Source of the DNA: Enhygromyxa salina
GTDB taxonomy: Bacteria > Myxococcota_A > Polyangia > Nannocystales > Nannocystaceae
Length of the DNA: 64,000 nt
NCBI RefSeq assembly: GCF_000737335.2
Contig: NZ_JMCC02000002.1
Location: 1-64,000, forward strand
Direction: 5' to 3'
The notes under the pieces are model-generated. The model did no database searches. It was not told where the DNA came from and saw only the letters and a list, made by a program, of their open reading frames with translations. The stretch's first letter is position 1, and each line of letters starts with the position of its first letter. Positions 17,960-26,065 of the stretch are shown in pieces. A program made the position numbers and the translations under genes.

Positions 17960-18971
17960 AGGGCACTTGGACGTCCCGTAGCGCGATGCAGTAGCCGGCC
18001 TCGGGGTGCAGATCAGGATTGGGGTTGACGTCGATGACGCAAGCGCGGCCGCTCGCGTCGAGCCGTAGATCGACCCGACCATAGCTGGTGCCGCCAAGCA
18101 CGTAGAACGCAGCCTCTGCGGTGCGCAGCAGATCGCGGCGCGCCGCCGGCGAGATCAGGTCACCCAGCGGCACGGTGCGGGCCTGATACTCGGGCGACGC
18201 CTCGTCCCACTTGCAGGCGTACGTCACGATTGGCAGGCAGTCACGCGGATTGCCGGAGAAGTCGATGGTCGTGGGCACCAGCCGGGCGTGGCCGGGGCCG
18301 GGACCAGCGGGGAAGATCGCCACATTGATCTCGGGCCCCGGCAAGTACTCTTCCACCAAGTAGGGACCGGGTATCTTGCCAAGCAGGAATTCGACGCGCT
18401 CGCGCAGCTGGGTGTCATTGATCACAACCGACTCCTGCGAGATGCCGATTGACCCGTCGGCGGCGGCCGGCTTGACGAACAGGGGATAGCGAAGCCGGGC
18501 TCGCTTGACGGCGCCGAGCTTGGCCGGATCAACGACGGCGCAGCCCCGCGCGATCGGGATCCGGTGGGTCCCGAGCACCTGCCGAACCACGTCCTTGTGG
18601 AGCGCGTTGGTCAGCGCCCGGGCCGGGTTGCCCGTGCAGGCAAACCCGGCTTTGGCGAGGGCTCGTGGCACTTCTGGCTCACGCCGCGGATCCCCGCCCA
18701 GCGACTCGACGAGGTTGAACACCACGTCGATCTCGCGCGCACGCAGCTCGGGGATCAACGCCTCGATCGAGTCCTGCACGCCAAAGCGCAGGGGGGTGTG
18801 CCCTGCGCTGCGCAGCGCCTGCGTGACGTGGGTGGCGACTTCGGCGACGTCAGCGTTGGCGCGCGCGTCGAAGTCGTCAGTACTGGGAATGTCGTCGTCG
18901 GCCTCGACAAAGTCGAGGTTGTGGACGACAGCGACTCGGTGAGACCCGGGAGCGGGGGGCTGAGCAGTCAT
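17844..18971 (-). CDS. ATP-grasp ligase, D-alanine-D-alanine ligase-like
   Basis: A 375-residue ATP-grasp enzyme. The N-terminal Rossmann-like part holds HRVAVVHNLDFVEADDD and the DVVFNLVESLGGDPRREPEV motif (F-N-L-x-E). The ATP-grasp part shows YPLFVKPAAADGSIGIS (nucleotide-binding Lys and small-residue loop), PYLVEEYLPGPEINVAIF and the metal site VIDVNPNPDLHPEAG. These are Ddl-like signatures: ligation of a carboxylate to an amine via an acyl phosphate. The companion gene is a GNAT rather than murein genes, and the divergent neighbours are a methyltransferase and a GNAT-deacetylase fusion, so a specialised peptide or amide metabolite is likelier than peptidoglycan. The C-terminus past VRRARPVASSL overlaps the GNAT gene. 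Confidence 0.85.
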   Translation of the reverse strand: MTAQPPAPGSHRVAVVHNLDFVEADDDIPSTDDFDARANADVAEVATHVTQALRSAGHTPLRFGVQDSIEALIPELRAREIDVVFNLVESLGGDPRREPEVPRALAKAGFACTGNPARALTNALHKDVVRQVLGTHRIPIARGCAVVDPAKLGAVKRARLRYPLFVKPAAADGSIGISQESVVINDTQLRERVEFLLGKIPGPYLVEEYLPGPEINVAIFPAGPGPGHARLVPTTIDFSGNPRDCLPIVTYACKWDEASPEYQARTVPLGDLISPAARRDLLRTAEAAFYVLGGTSYGRVDLRLDASGRACVIDVNPNPDLHPEAGYCIALRDVQVPYVQLVDTIVQQAVRRARPVASSLVRPRSGTARCAFAVG

Positions 18972-19097
18972 GTGCCGCGACGGAGCGTCTGCGTGGCTGC
19001 ACTTTACTGCGGGGCGCGGCGCTGTCGAGGGGTCCCTTCGTAAACTTCAGCTCGGGTGATCTGGTCAACCGGACCGGGTCGGTACAGTATCCCGGCC

Positions 19098-19913
19098 GTG
19101 GTCAGTGCCGACGCTGGGTTCTATGATGACGAGGCGCACCTCTATGGGCTGGCGTTCAGCTACCGAGACGTGCGCGAAGAGGTCTCACGCCTGGCCGGGT
19201 GGGCCCGCGAGTTTGGCCTGGGCGAACCTAATTCAGCGCTCGAGCTCGCGGCCGGTCCGGCCGACCACGCTCGGGAGTTTGCCGGTCGGGGCGCGAGGGC
19301 GACCGCGCTGGATCTGTCGGCCGCAATGTGCCGCTACGCCCAGCAGACCGCCGCTGAAGCGGGGGTTTCGGTCGAGGTGGTGTGCGCCAACATGATCGAT
19401 TTTCAGCTGCCCGAGCCGGTCGAGCTGGCGTTTACGCTGATCAATTCGCTCGCCCATGTGCACACCTTGGACGACCTGGTCGCGCATTTCGCGTCGGTGC
19501 AAGGGGCGATCGTTCCGGGCGGAATTTACGTGGTCGAGCTCGAGCATCCCCGCGACTTTCTGGGTCGCGGCGGCCGAACCACCGGCGTCAGCCAGCCGTG
19601 GCAGGTCGAGCGGGACGGGGTGACGCTCACCACTCGCTGGGGTCTGGCCGACGATCCCTACGACCCGGTGGCGCAGCTTTTTCATGCGAGCGTCCAGCTC
19701 ACGCTGGTTCAGCGGGGGGAGACCCGCGTTGTCAATACGACAATTGTCATGCGCGATTGGACACTCGACGAGGTCCGGGCCGCGAGCCGCTTGGCCGGGG
19801 GCGAGCTGGTTCCGGTCGCGTGTTTCGGTGACTTCGAAAGCGGGCCGGTCACGGCCGAAGCTGCGTGGCGAGCGATCTTCGTGTTCCGGCGGACACTTCG
19901 CTGCCCTGCGTGA
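19098..19913 (+). CDS. Class I SAM-dependent methyltransferase
   Basis: A 271-residue methyltransferase. The N-terminus YDDEAHLYGLAFSYRDVREE is followed by the SAM motif I ALELAAGPADHAREFAGRGA (E-L-A-A-G-P in place of E-x-G-x-G), A-x-D-L-S-A-A-M at motif II, V-V-C-A-N-M-I-D-F at motif III, and L-x-N-S-L-A-H-V-H and PGGIYVVELEHP later. Such 'LELAAGPA' enzymes are small-molecule methyltransferases. GTG 19098 is the preferred start (VSADAGFYDD); the frame is open to 19056. It is divergent from the ATP-grasp/GNAT pair and is followed by the deacetylase gene, so all four may act on one metabolite. Confidence 0.85.
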   Translation: MVSADAGFYDDEAHLYGLAFSYRDVREEVSRLAGWAREFGLGEPNSALELAAGPADHAREFAGRGARATALDLSAAMCRYAQQTAAEAGVSVEVVCANMIDFQLPEPVELAFTLINSLAHVHTLDDLVAHFASVQGAIVPGGIYVVELEHPRDFLGRGGRTTGVSQPWQVERDGVTLTTRWGLADDPYDPVAQLFHASVQLTLVQRGETRVVNTTIVMRDWTLDEVRAASRLAGGELVPVACFGDFESGPVTAEAAWRAIFVFRRTLRCPA

Positions 19914-19978
19914 TCCAGTCCACGAGGGTGGCCGCAAGCGGGCGAGCAGCCCCCGCCCGAGCTGAAAGCAGCAATCTC

Positions 19979-21727
19979 ATGTTTAGCATCCGACGATTGA
20001 ACGACCTGGGGACGCCCGCCGACCAGGCCCGGCTCGCGCAAGTCCAGACCTTGTTTCGGGAGGCGTTCCCGGACGTGGCCGAGTTCGCCGACACGCTGCC
20101 CGAGCAGCTCAACCGCCGGCATCGCAAGCGCTACCAGATGGTGCTGACCACCTTCGAGACCGCCCGCGGCCGGGTTCGGGGGTTTGCGCTCGCCCACTAC
20201 CACGCCGACTTGGCGTTCGGGTACCTCGACTACCTCGTTGGGTCGACCAGCACCCGGGCCGGGGGCGGGCGCGGCGGGGCACTGTATGAAGCGCTGCGTG
20301 AGACGATGAAGGGGCTCGGCGCGACCGGCATCTTCATGGACGTGCCGCCCGACGAGCCCTCGATGGTCTCGGACCACGGTCGGCTACGCTCGAACCGGGC
20401 CCGGCTGCGGTTCTACGAGCGCTACGGGGCGCGCCCGATCATCGGCACCGCCTACGATGATCCGCCGCCGCTCGGGCAGACCTACGATCCCCCGTTCTTG
20501 GTCTACGACCCGCTCGACAGCGACGCGCCGCTCGACATGGCACACACCCGCAAGGTCGTCGCCGCGATCTTGTCGCGCAAGTACGGATGGAAGAAGTCGG
20601 ATCCCTACACGCGGCGGATTGTCGCGTCGTTCAAAGATGATCCGGTCCAGCTGCGGGCGCCTCGCTACCCCGCCAAGCCAGCGGCGGGCAAGCGAACAGC
20701 TCCGGCCAGTCCAAGCGCGCCGGTCCTGCACCTGGTCGTCAGCGAGCACCACGAGATTCACCACGTGCGCGAGCGTGGCTACGTCGAGCGGCCAGCCCGG
20801 GTCTCCGCGATCCTCGATGGCATGCGGCCACTGACCACGACCACCCACGCGGCCAAGCACCGCGCGCTGGAGGCGGTCTGCACCGTGCACGACCGCGACT
20901 TTGTCCGCTACCTCGATCGGATGTGTCGCAAGCTGGCGCCGACCGAGACCCTCTATCCTTATGTGTTCCCGATCCGCCGACCCGAGCGCAAGCCCAAGGA
21001 TCACTGGGTTCGCGCTGGCTACTATTGCATCGACACCTTCACGCCGCTGTCACAGTCAGCGCTGGCGGCGGCCCGCGGCGCGGTCGACTGCGCGCTGACG
21101 GGGGCCGAGCTGCTCGCCGCTGGCCACGGCCCGGTCTATGCGCTGTGCCGCCCACCCGGCCACCACGCCGAGCGCCGGGTGTTTGGTGGGTTCTGCTACT
21201 TCAACAACGCCGCGCTGGCGGCCGACGCCCTGGCAAGCCGCGGCCGCGTGGCGCTCTTGGATATCGACTATCACCACGGCAACGGATCGCAGGACATCTT
21301 CTATGATCGCAGCGACGTGATGTTCGTGTCGCTGCACGGGCACCCGCGGACCAGCTATCCGTACTTTTGCGGGTTCGAGGACGAGCACGGCGTGGGGGCC
21401 GGCGAGGGCTTCAACCTCAACATTCCGCTGCGCGAGGACACGGATGACGCAAAGTACCTGCGGGCGCTCGAGCGCGGTCTCAAGGCCATTCGAAAGTTCG
21501 ACCCGGCCTACTTGGTGGTCTCGCTCGGGTTCGACATCATGCAGGGCGACCCAACCGGTGGGTTTCGCGTGACGCCCGAAGGCATGCGGGGGATCGGGGC
21601 CGCGCTCGCGGGACTGGGGCGTCCGACCTTGTTCGTGCAAGAGGGCGGATACGCGCTGCGAAACCTGCGACGGGGCGGGCACGCGTTCTTTGATGGCTTT
21701 TGCGGGGCGCTGCCCAAGCTGGGGTAG
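19979..21727 (+). CDS. GNAT-like domain fused to acetylpolyamine/histone-deacetylase-family amidohydrolase
   Basis: A 582-residue two-domain protein. Residues 1-165 resemble a GNAT fold (RGFALAHYHADLAFGYLDYL, the STRAGGGRGGALYEAL loop, ARLRFYERYGARPI). After a linker of about 70 residues comes the deacetylase domain: H-R-A-L-E-A-V-C-T-V-H-D-R-D-F-V, the active-site R-P-P-G-H-H-A-E, zinc ligands in ALLDIDYHHGNGSQDIFYDR, and the third ligand in SLGFDIMQGDPTGGF, ending in FVQEGGYAL. All zinc-binding and charge-relay residues of arginase-fold deacetylases are present. Acetyl or acyl transfer and removal on one polypeptide is notable. The ATG at 19979 was chosen because the open frame upstream overlaps the methyltransferase. 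Confidence 0.86.
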   Translation: MFSIRRLNDLGTPADQARLAQVQTLFREAFPDVAEFADTLPEQLNRRHRKRYQMVLTTFETARGRVRGFALAHYHADLAFGYLDYLVGSTSTRAGGGRGGALYEALRETMKGLGATGIFMDVPPDEPSMVSDHGRLRSNRARLRFYERYGARPIIGTAYDDPPPLGQTYDPPFLVYDPLDSDAPLDMAHTRKVVAAILSRKYGWKKSDPYTRRIVASFKDDPVQLRAPRYPAKPAAGKRTAPASPSAPVLHLVVSEHHEIHHVRERGYVERPARVSAILDGMRPLTTTTHAAKHRALEAVCTVHDRDFVRYLDRMCRKLAPTETLYPYVFPIRRPERKPKDHWVRAGYYCIDTFTPLSQSALAAARGAVDCALTGAELLAAGHGPVYALCRPPGHHAERRVFGGFCYFNNAALAADALASRGRVALLDIDYHHGNGSQDIFYDRSDVMFVSLHGHPRTSYPYFCGFEDEHGVGAGEGFNLNIPLREDTDDAKYLRALERGLKAIRKFDPAYLVVSLGFDIMQGDPTGGFRVTPEGMRGIGAALAGLGRPTLFVQEGGYALRNLRRGGHAFFDGFCGALPKLG

Positions 21728-21767
21728 GCCGGGGTCGCCCTGGCGGGCGGGTCTGGTAGCATGGCGA

Positions 21768-23801
21768 ATGTTCAGACTCCGCCGCGCGCTGCTCACCCCC
21801 ATTTTCCTCGCGAGCTTTGCCGTCAGCGGCTGCAAACCCGACGCCGAGGCCCAGAACAAAGCCGAGCGCGAGGCGAACGCGAAGCGGGTCACGAGCGACT
21901 CGACCGAAGACGCGAGCGAGCCGATCGTCGACGAGGACTATCGCTTCCGCCTCGGTCTCCCGGGCCCAGGCTGGAAGTTGCTGCGTGAGGGCGACGCGTC
22001 GAAGCTCCAACCCGACGCGATCGCGGCCGCGGTGATGACCGGCGGAGGTGGTGCGTACGGCGTGGTGATCATCGAGCGGCTGCCGGGCACCACCCTCGAC
22101 CAAGCGAAGGCGCTGGTGTGGGATGACACCCTGCCAGACTTGGTCATCGAGGCTGAGGTCGATCTCGAGTTTCAAGGTCTTCCCGCCAAGCGGCGCACGT
22201 TCGCGGCCACGGTTGAAGGGCGCCCGTTTCACTTCGTGTCCACAATCTTCACGCGCCAGGGCTACCTGCATCAGCTACTGTCCTGGTCGGCAAACGCCGA
22301 GATGGCCGCGGAGCTGCTGCCCTTCCACGCCGCGTTCGAGCTGCTCGACGGCGAGATCACAGGCAGGAACTCGACCCGGCCCCCGATCATGACGGCCAAC
22401 GGCGTGGGCTGGCGGATCCGCGACGGGCGCTACGAGAGCGCGCTGAGTGAGCTGCGGGCGCGCCCGGCCGAGGGCTGGCGGTTTGTGATCGGCGCTGAGC
22501 TCGAGCAGCTTGGCTCGGACGCAGAGATCGTCATGGTCAGCGAGACGACCAACGCCTACATCGCGCTGACCGTGGAGCGGGTCTCGAAGGACCGGGTCCC
22601 GGCCCTCGTCGAGCTCAACCGTCGCTTGTTCAATGATGACCGCGAGGCGCCGGCCATCGCAACCTCGACCCGCAAGATCGCCGGTCGCGAGGTCGAGTTT
22701 CGCAGCTACCACGAGGGCCCGCTCGAGTTCGTTCACGGGGTGTACCCGGGAGATGCGTCGGTGACCCAGGTGCACGCTTGGTATCCACTCGGCCTCGCAG
22801 ACAGCATGGTCGACTCGCTCGAGCAAGCGCTCGCCGGGCTCGAGCAGATCCCCGCGAGCGAGCGCGAGCAGCTGCGTCAGGAGCTGCTTGGCAGCCGGTC
22901 TGGCCAGCGCCGGTTCACGGTGGGTCGGGCCTTCCGCGCGGGCGAACTGCTCGACTACGAGCACCGCGTGGCCTGGACCATGCCCGAGGGATTCTGGCAG
23001 GTCGATACCTTTGAACGCGCCCTCGGACACACGGACGGGACCGTGTTGAAGGTGAGTGAGCTCGACCTCGGCGTCTACGCTGCGCTCGAGGTGTTCGAGT
23101 CCGACGCGACCCCAGCCAACATCCTCACCGAGCTCGTTGGTGACGACAAGGTGCTCTCGCGTGACACCGTCGTCGTCGACGGGCTCACGGTCCAGCGCGC
23201 GCGCTCGATCGACTCGACGCAGAGTCCGCCAATGAGCTACGAATTTGCGATCGCGGACCGCGGTGACTTCATGATTGCGATGTCGGCGTGGACGGCAGAC
23301 GAGACACCGGCGCATCGAGAGGCGATGACCGCTGCGCTGGCCGGGCTCGACTACGAGCGAGACATCGAACAAACCACCGTCGCTGGCGGGGTGTACACCG
23401 ACGTGATCCGCGGGTTCTCGTTCAAGACCCTGGCGGGCATGGGGCAGCCCAAACTCCAGGACCTTGGGCTGGGTCATGTCGCGGCCTGGACCAAGGGCAG
23501 CCAGGAGCTGGTCTCGATGGTCATCGTGGGCGCCAACATCGATGACGAGGCGTGGACCACCAGCTTCTTCGAGCAGCTCCTGCGTGATCGCGTGGGCACG
23601 ACCCATCCGCTTGGCCAGCCCGAACGTGGCGAGGGCAAGCTCGGCGGTCACACCACGCGTCACCTGAGCTGGGACCAGGGCGGCACAACGCTGGCCGCTG
23701 ACCTCGTCGTCCGGGACGGCGTCGTTTACTGCATCTTGTACGTGAACCTAGAGAGCGCGCAGATCCAGACCGTGCAACGCAGCTGGACGCTGCTCGAGTG
23801 A
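21768..23801 (+). CDS. Large lipoprotein with four diverged repeats
   Basis: A 677-residue protein with signal peptide MFRLRRALLTPIFLASFAVS-GC, lipobox S-G-C and a charged linker. The mature part breaks into four segments of about 140-160 residues, each with an entry such as 'F/Y-x-F-R-x-L-P-G-x-x-W' (DYRFRLGLPGPGWKLL; ARPAEGWRFVIGAE; HRVAWTMPEGFWQVDTF; GFSFKTLAGMGQP) and ending in a helix with 'L-x-x-L'. This resembles PsbP/DcrB-like folds repeated in tandem, but no exact family could be named. It is probably anchored in the envelope. It ends directly against the stop of the convergent radical SAM gene, with no base between them. Function unknown. Confidence 0.7.
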   Translation: MFRLRRALLTPIFLASFAVSGCKPDAEAQNKAEREANAKRVTSDSTEDASEPIVDEDYRFRLGLPGPGWKLLREGDASKLQPDAIAAAVMTGGGGAYGVVIIERLPGTTLDQAKALVWDDTLPDLVIEAEVDLEFQGLPAKRRTFAATVEGRPFHFVSTIFTRQGYLHQLLSWSANAEMAAELLPFHAAFELLDGEITGRNSTRPPIMTANGVGWRIRDGRYESALSELRARPAEGWRFVIGAELEQLGSDAEIVMVSETTNAYIALTVERVSKDRVPALVELNRRLFNDDREAPAIATSTRKIAGREVEFRSYHEGPLEFVHGVYPGDASVTQVHAWYPLGLADSMVDSLEQALAGLEQIPASEREQLRQELLGSRSGQRRFTVGRAFRAGELLDYEHRVAWTMPEGFWQVDTFERALGHTDGTVLKVSELDLGVYAALEVFESDATPANILTELVGDDKVLSRDTVVVDGLTVQRARSIDSTQSPPMSYEFAIADRGDFMIAMSAWTADETPAHREAMTAALAGLDYERDIEQTTVAGGVYTDVIRGFSFKTLAGMGQPKLQDLGLGHVAAWTKGSQELVSMVIVGANIDDEAWTTSFFEQLLRDRVGTTHPLGQPERGEGKLGGHTTRHLSWDQGGTTLAADLVVRDGVVYCILYVNLESAQIQTVQRSWTLLE

Positions 23802-24698
23802 TCACAGCCCGCGCAGTCGCTCGGGCTTGAGCAGACGCTCGTCACCGCGGGCAATGACCTCGTCGAGGATCCCCAGCATCGCCGGGCGATCCGCCGGCAG
23901 GGTCCCGCGCAGCGGCAAGTAGTTGCTCGCGTGATTGCTCGAGAACCGGCACGCGCTAAACCGCGACGCGTCGACGATCGTGCGCAATTCTTCGATCATG
24001 CGAAATTTACTGGGTAGCTCGAAGTCCCCGCGCGCGGCCATGTCGTGCAACGGCGTGCCCGGAACGATCGTGGTGGTCAGGGCGCCGACGTAGGGCGGGT
24101 CCATCTCGGTCAGGGTCTTCGCGGTGTTAATGGCGTGCTGCTCACTGAGCGCGACCCCGCCGATCCCCAGCAGCACGATGACCGAATGGGTGATCCCAGC
24201 GGCGCGCAGCTTGGCCGCGGTCTCGATCAATTCTGGCCGCGTGCCGCCCTTGTCGATCAGCTCGAGGACCTGCTCGTCGCCGGTCTCCATGCCGTGATAG
24301 ACGATGCCAAGCCCGGCCTCGCGCAGCTCCTCGAGCTCTGCGACGGACTTGCGCCCGACGCTGCGGGTGTCGCCGTAGGTGCCCACGCGCTCGACCCACG
24401 GCCAGTGCTCGCGGATCCCAGCGAGGATCTGCAGGAGCTTGCGGGTGCTGAGGATCAGCGCGTCGCCGTCACACAAGAACACCCGCTTGGGCAGCAGCGC
24501 GCGGCGACCATGGCTCGCGGCCTTGGTCCCAAGCTCGATCAGATCCGCCTCGATCTGCGCCCACGCTTTGGGCCGAAACTGCTTGTCGCGGTACATGTCG
24601 CAGTACACGCAGCGGTTGTGGCTACAGCCAAGCGTGACTTGCAACAACAGGCTCTGCGCCTCGCTCGGCGGGCGGTAGATGCGGCCGACGTAGTCCAC
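23802..24698 (-). CDS. Radical SAM protein
   Basis: A 298-residue protein with the cluster motif C-S-H-N-R-C-V-Y-C (C-x4-C-x2-C, not the commoner CxxxCxxC) near residue 25, followed by DMYRDKQFRP. Later motifs are VFLCDGDALILSTRKLLQIL, 'HGMETGDEQVLELIDKGGTR' and VIVLLGIGG, typical of radical SAM proteins of the HemN/Elp3-like group that share a COG1032-type core. It should bind a [4Fe-4S] cluster and cleave SAM to the 5'-deoxyadenosyl radical. The substrate cannot be guessed; neighbours are lipoprotein genes without an evident pathway. The ATG at 24698 gives MDYVGRIYRPPSEAQSL as the N-terminus. Confidence 0.85.
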   Translation of the reverse strand: MDYVGRIYRPPSEAQSLLLQVTLGCSHNRCVYCDMYRDKQFRPKAWAQIEADLIELGTKAASHGRRALLPKRVFLCDGDALILSTRKLLQILAGIREHWPWVERVGTYGDTRSVGRKSVAELEELREAGLGIVYHGMETGDEQVLELIDKGGTRPELIETAAKLRAAGITHSVIVLLGIGGVALSEQHAINTAKTLTEMDPPYVGALTTTIVPGTPLHDMAARGDFELPSKFRMIEELRTIVDASRFSACRFSSNHASNYLPLRGTLPADRPAMLGILDEVIARGDERLLKPERLRGL

Positions 24699-24716
24699 AG
24701 CCGGTCTATACTCGAT

Positions 24717-25592
24717 CTACGCCGACTTGCAGACCCCGACATCGGGCACGGGCGGCGGCTCCCCGGCTTCAAACCACGGCTCGCAGGTCATGAAGTTGGG
24801 GCACTCGGGCAGCGACAGCTTGCAAAACGGCGAGCAGCAGCCCGCTTGCTCGCAGCCCGCCACGGCGGCGCCCTCGATGCACGCGAAGCCCTCCGCGCAC
24901 TGGACCGCGTACTCACAAGGATCACCGAGCACGCCCGCGCCCAGGTTGGTGCTTGGGGTGCACGTGAAATTGCCGCCGTTCGGGGCGCACGCGTAGCCCG
25001 GCCCGCAGTTGTTTGCCAGCGGATCGCAGGTTGGGACGCACAGCGAAGGACAGCCGCTGCATGGCTGACAGATCGCCGGGACGGCGCCGTCGCAGCTTGG
25101 CGCGCCGGGTGAGCCGCTGCACAGCGCCAAGCACACGCCGGCGTTTTGCTGGTCTAGCCAGGTGCACATCGCCCCGAGCTCGCAGTCGTCGTGGCCCGAT
25201 CCGGGATCACCCGAGGTCGTGCACGCTTCGCCGGGCGGCTTGGGGTTGGCCGCCAACGGTACGCAGCTTGGATGCGCGACGGCGTCGACGATCTCCCAGC
25301 TGCACTTTTGGTTGGCCGGGCAGTCTTGCAGCCACACGTCGCAAACGAACTCGTTGCCGGCGAGATCGAGGGTGGGTCCCGGGTCGGCGCTGTCCGCCTC
25401 GGCCCCATCCTCGCTGTCGTTGCTGTCGTTGCCGTTGCTAGCGCTGTCTGCCGCAGTGTCGAGCGCGGTGCTGCCCACCTGCTGGTCGCTAGCGGCGTCG
25501 ATGCTCGAGCACGCGCTGACGGTCAAGCAGGCGACCCAGCTGATCGCCAGCATTAATTCGGACCGCCTCCACCTGCGGGCCCGCCATCGCAC
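24717..25592 (-). CDS. Cysteine-rich lipoprotein
   Basis: A 291-residue exported protein. The GTG at 25592 has GGAGG five bases upstream and gives an Arg-rich n-region (VRWRARRWRRSELM), a hydrophobic core and lipobox V-S-A-C. An acidic Ser/Asp/Asn linker (residues 35-75) leads to a domain with about 30 cysteines in short spaced pairs (C-D-V-W-L-Q-D-C, C-S-W-E-I, C-G-P-G-Y-A-C, C-E-Q-A-G-C-C). No known enzymatic motif was found. It is likely to be a disulfide-stabilised surface protein of a type common in myxobacteria. Alternative starts are GTG 25613 and ATG 25553. Confidence 0.72.
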   Translation of the reverse strand: MRWRARRWRRSELMLAISWVACLTVSACSSIDAASDQQVGSTALDTAADSASNGNDSNDSEDGAEADSADPGPTLDLAGNEFVCDVWLQDCPANQKCSWEIVDAVAHPSCVPLAANPKPPGEACTTSGDPGSGHDDCELGAMCTWLDQQNAGVCLALCSGSPGAPSCDGAVPAICQPCSGCPSLCVPTCDPLANNCGPGYACAPNGGNFTCTPSTNLGAGVLGDPCEYAVQCAEGFACIEGAAVAGCEQAGCCSPFCKLSLPECPNFMTCEPWFEAGEPPPVPDVGVCKSA

Positions 25593-25613
25593 GACGGCCT
25601 CCAAATAAGTCAC

Positions 25614-26065
25614 CGCGCCAGCCTACGCCGGAACACCAACGAGCGTAAATAGCTGTGGGGTCGTTCCTGGGTCAACGCGCCTGGCGAGCGGTATCATGCC
25701 CACGCGCCGAACACCGATGAGCTCGAGCGGCGAGCTGCGCTGCTCGAACTGACAACGGACTTGGTGGTGATGCCCAAGCTCGGCGGTAGCGAGACCTTCG
25801 ACCCATGCGCGAGGCCGCGCGAGATGTCGCTGTGCTGTTCTCGTCGTCGTCGTCGCCGACGCGATCAGGAATTGAAAAAGCGCGGGCTCGGGGCGTGCCG
25901 TGGATCGCATGGACGCTGCGACCCAATGTCGCAGGGCCGGCGGCGGTCCTGGCGATTCAAGTCCGCAGCGGTCTCGCAAGTCGCGTCTGCGCGGCTGAGA
26001 CCGGGTTGTGGAGAGCCCGCGAGAATGGGGTGCGTGATAGCCGCGAAACGGGTACATGTGTGTAG
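25614..26065. other. Intergenic stretch without a supported gene
   Basis: About 450 bases between the divergent lipoprotein and histidine kinase genes. On the plus strand 25680-25805 reads without stops as RYHAHAPNTDELERRAALLE-LTTDLVV, then a shift near 25805 gives REAARDVAVLFSSSSSPTRS-GIEKARARGVPWIAW. The composition looks coding-like, so this may be an eroded gene, but no family was recognised. A minus-strand open frame (25623-26057) has low-complexity composition and is not supported. A TAG directly precedes the kinase ATG. Confidence 0.35.

Noticed and set aside
23802..24698. Radical SAM gene as part of a RiPP pathway
   Set aside because: No precursor-like small ORF or peptide-binding domain is nearby; the peptide cluster is more than 20 kb away.
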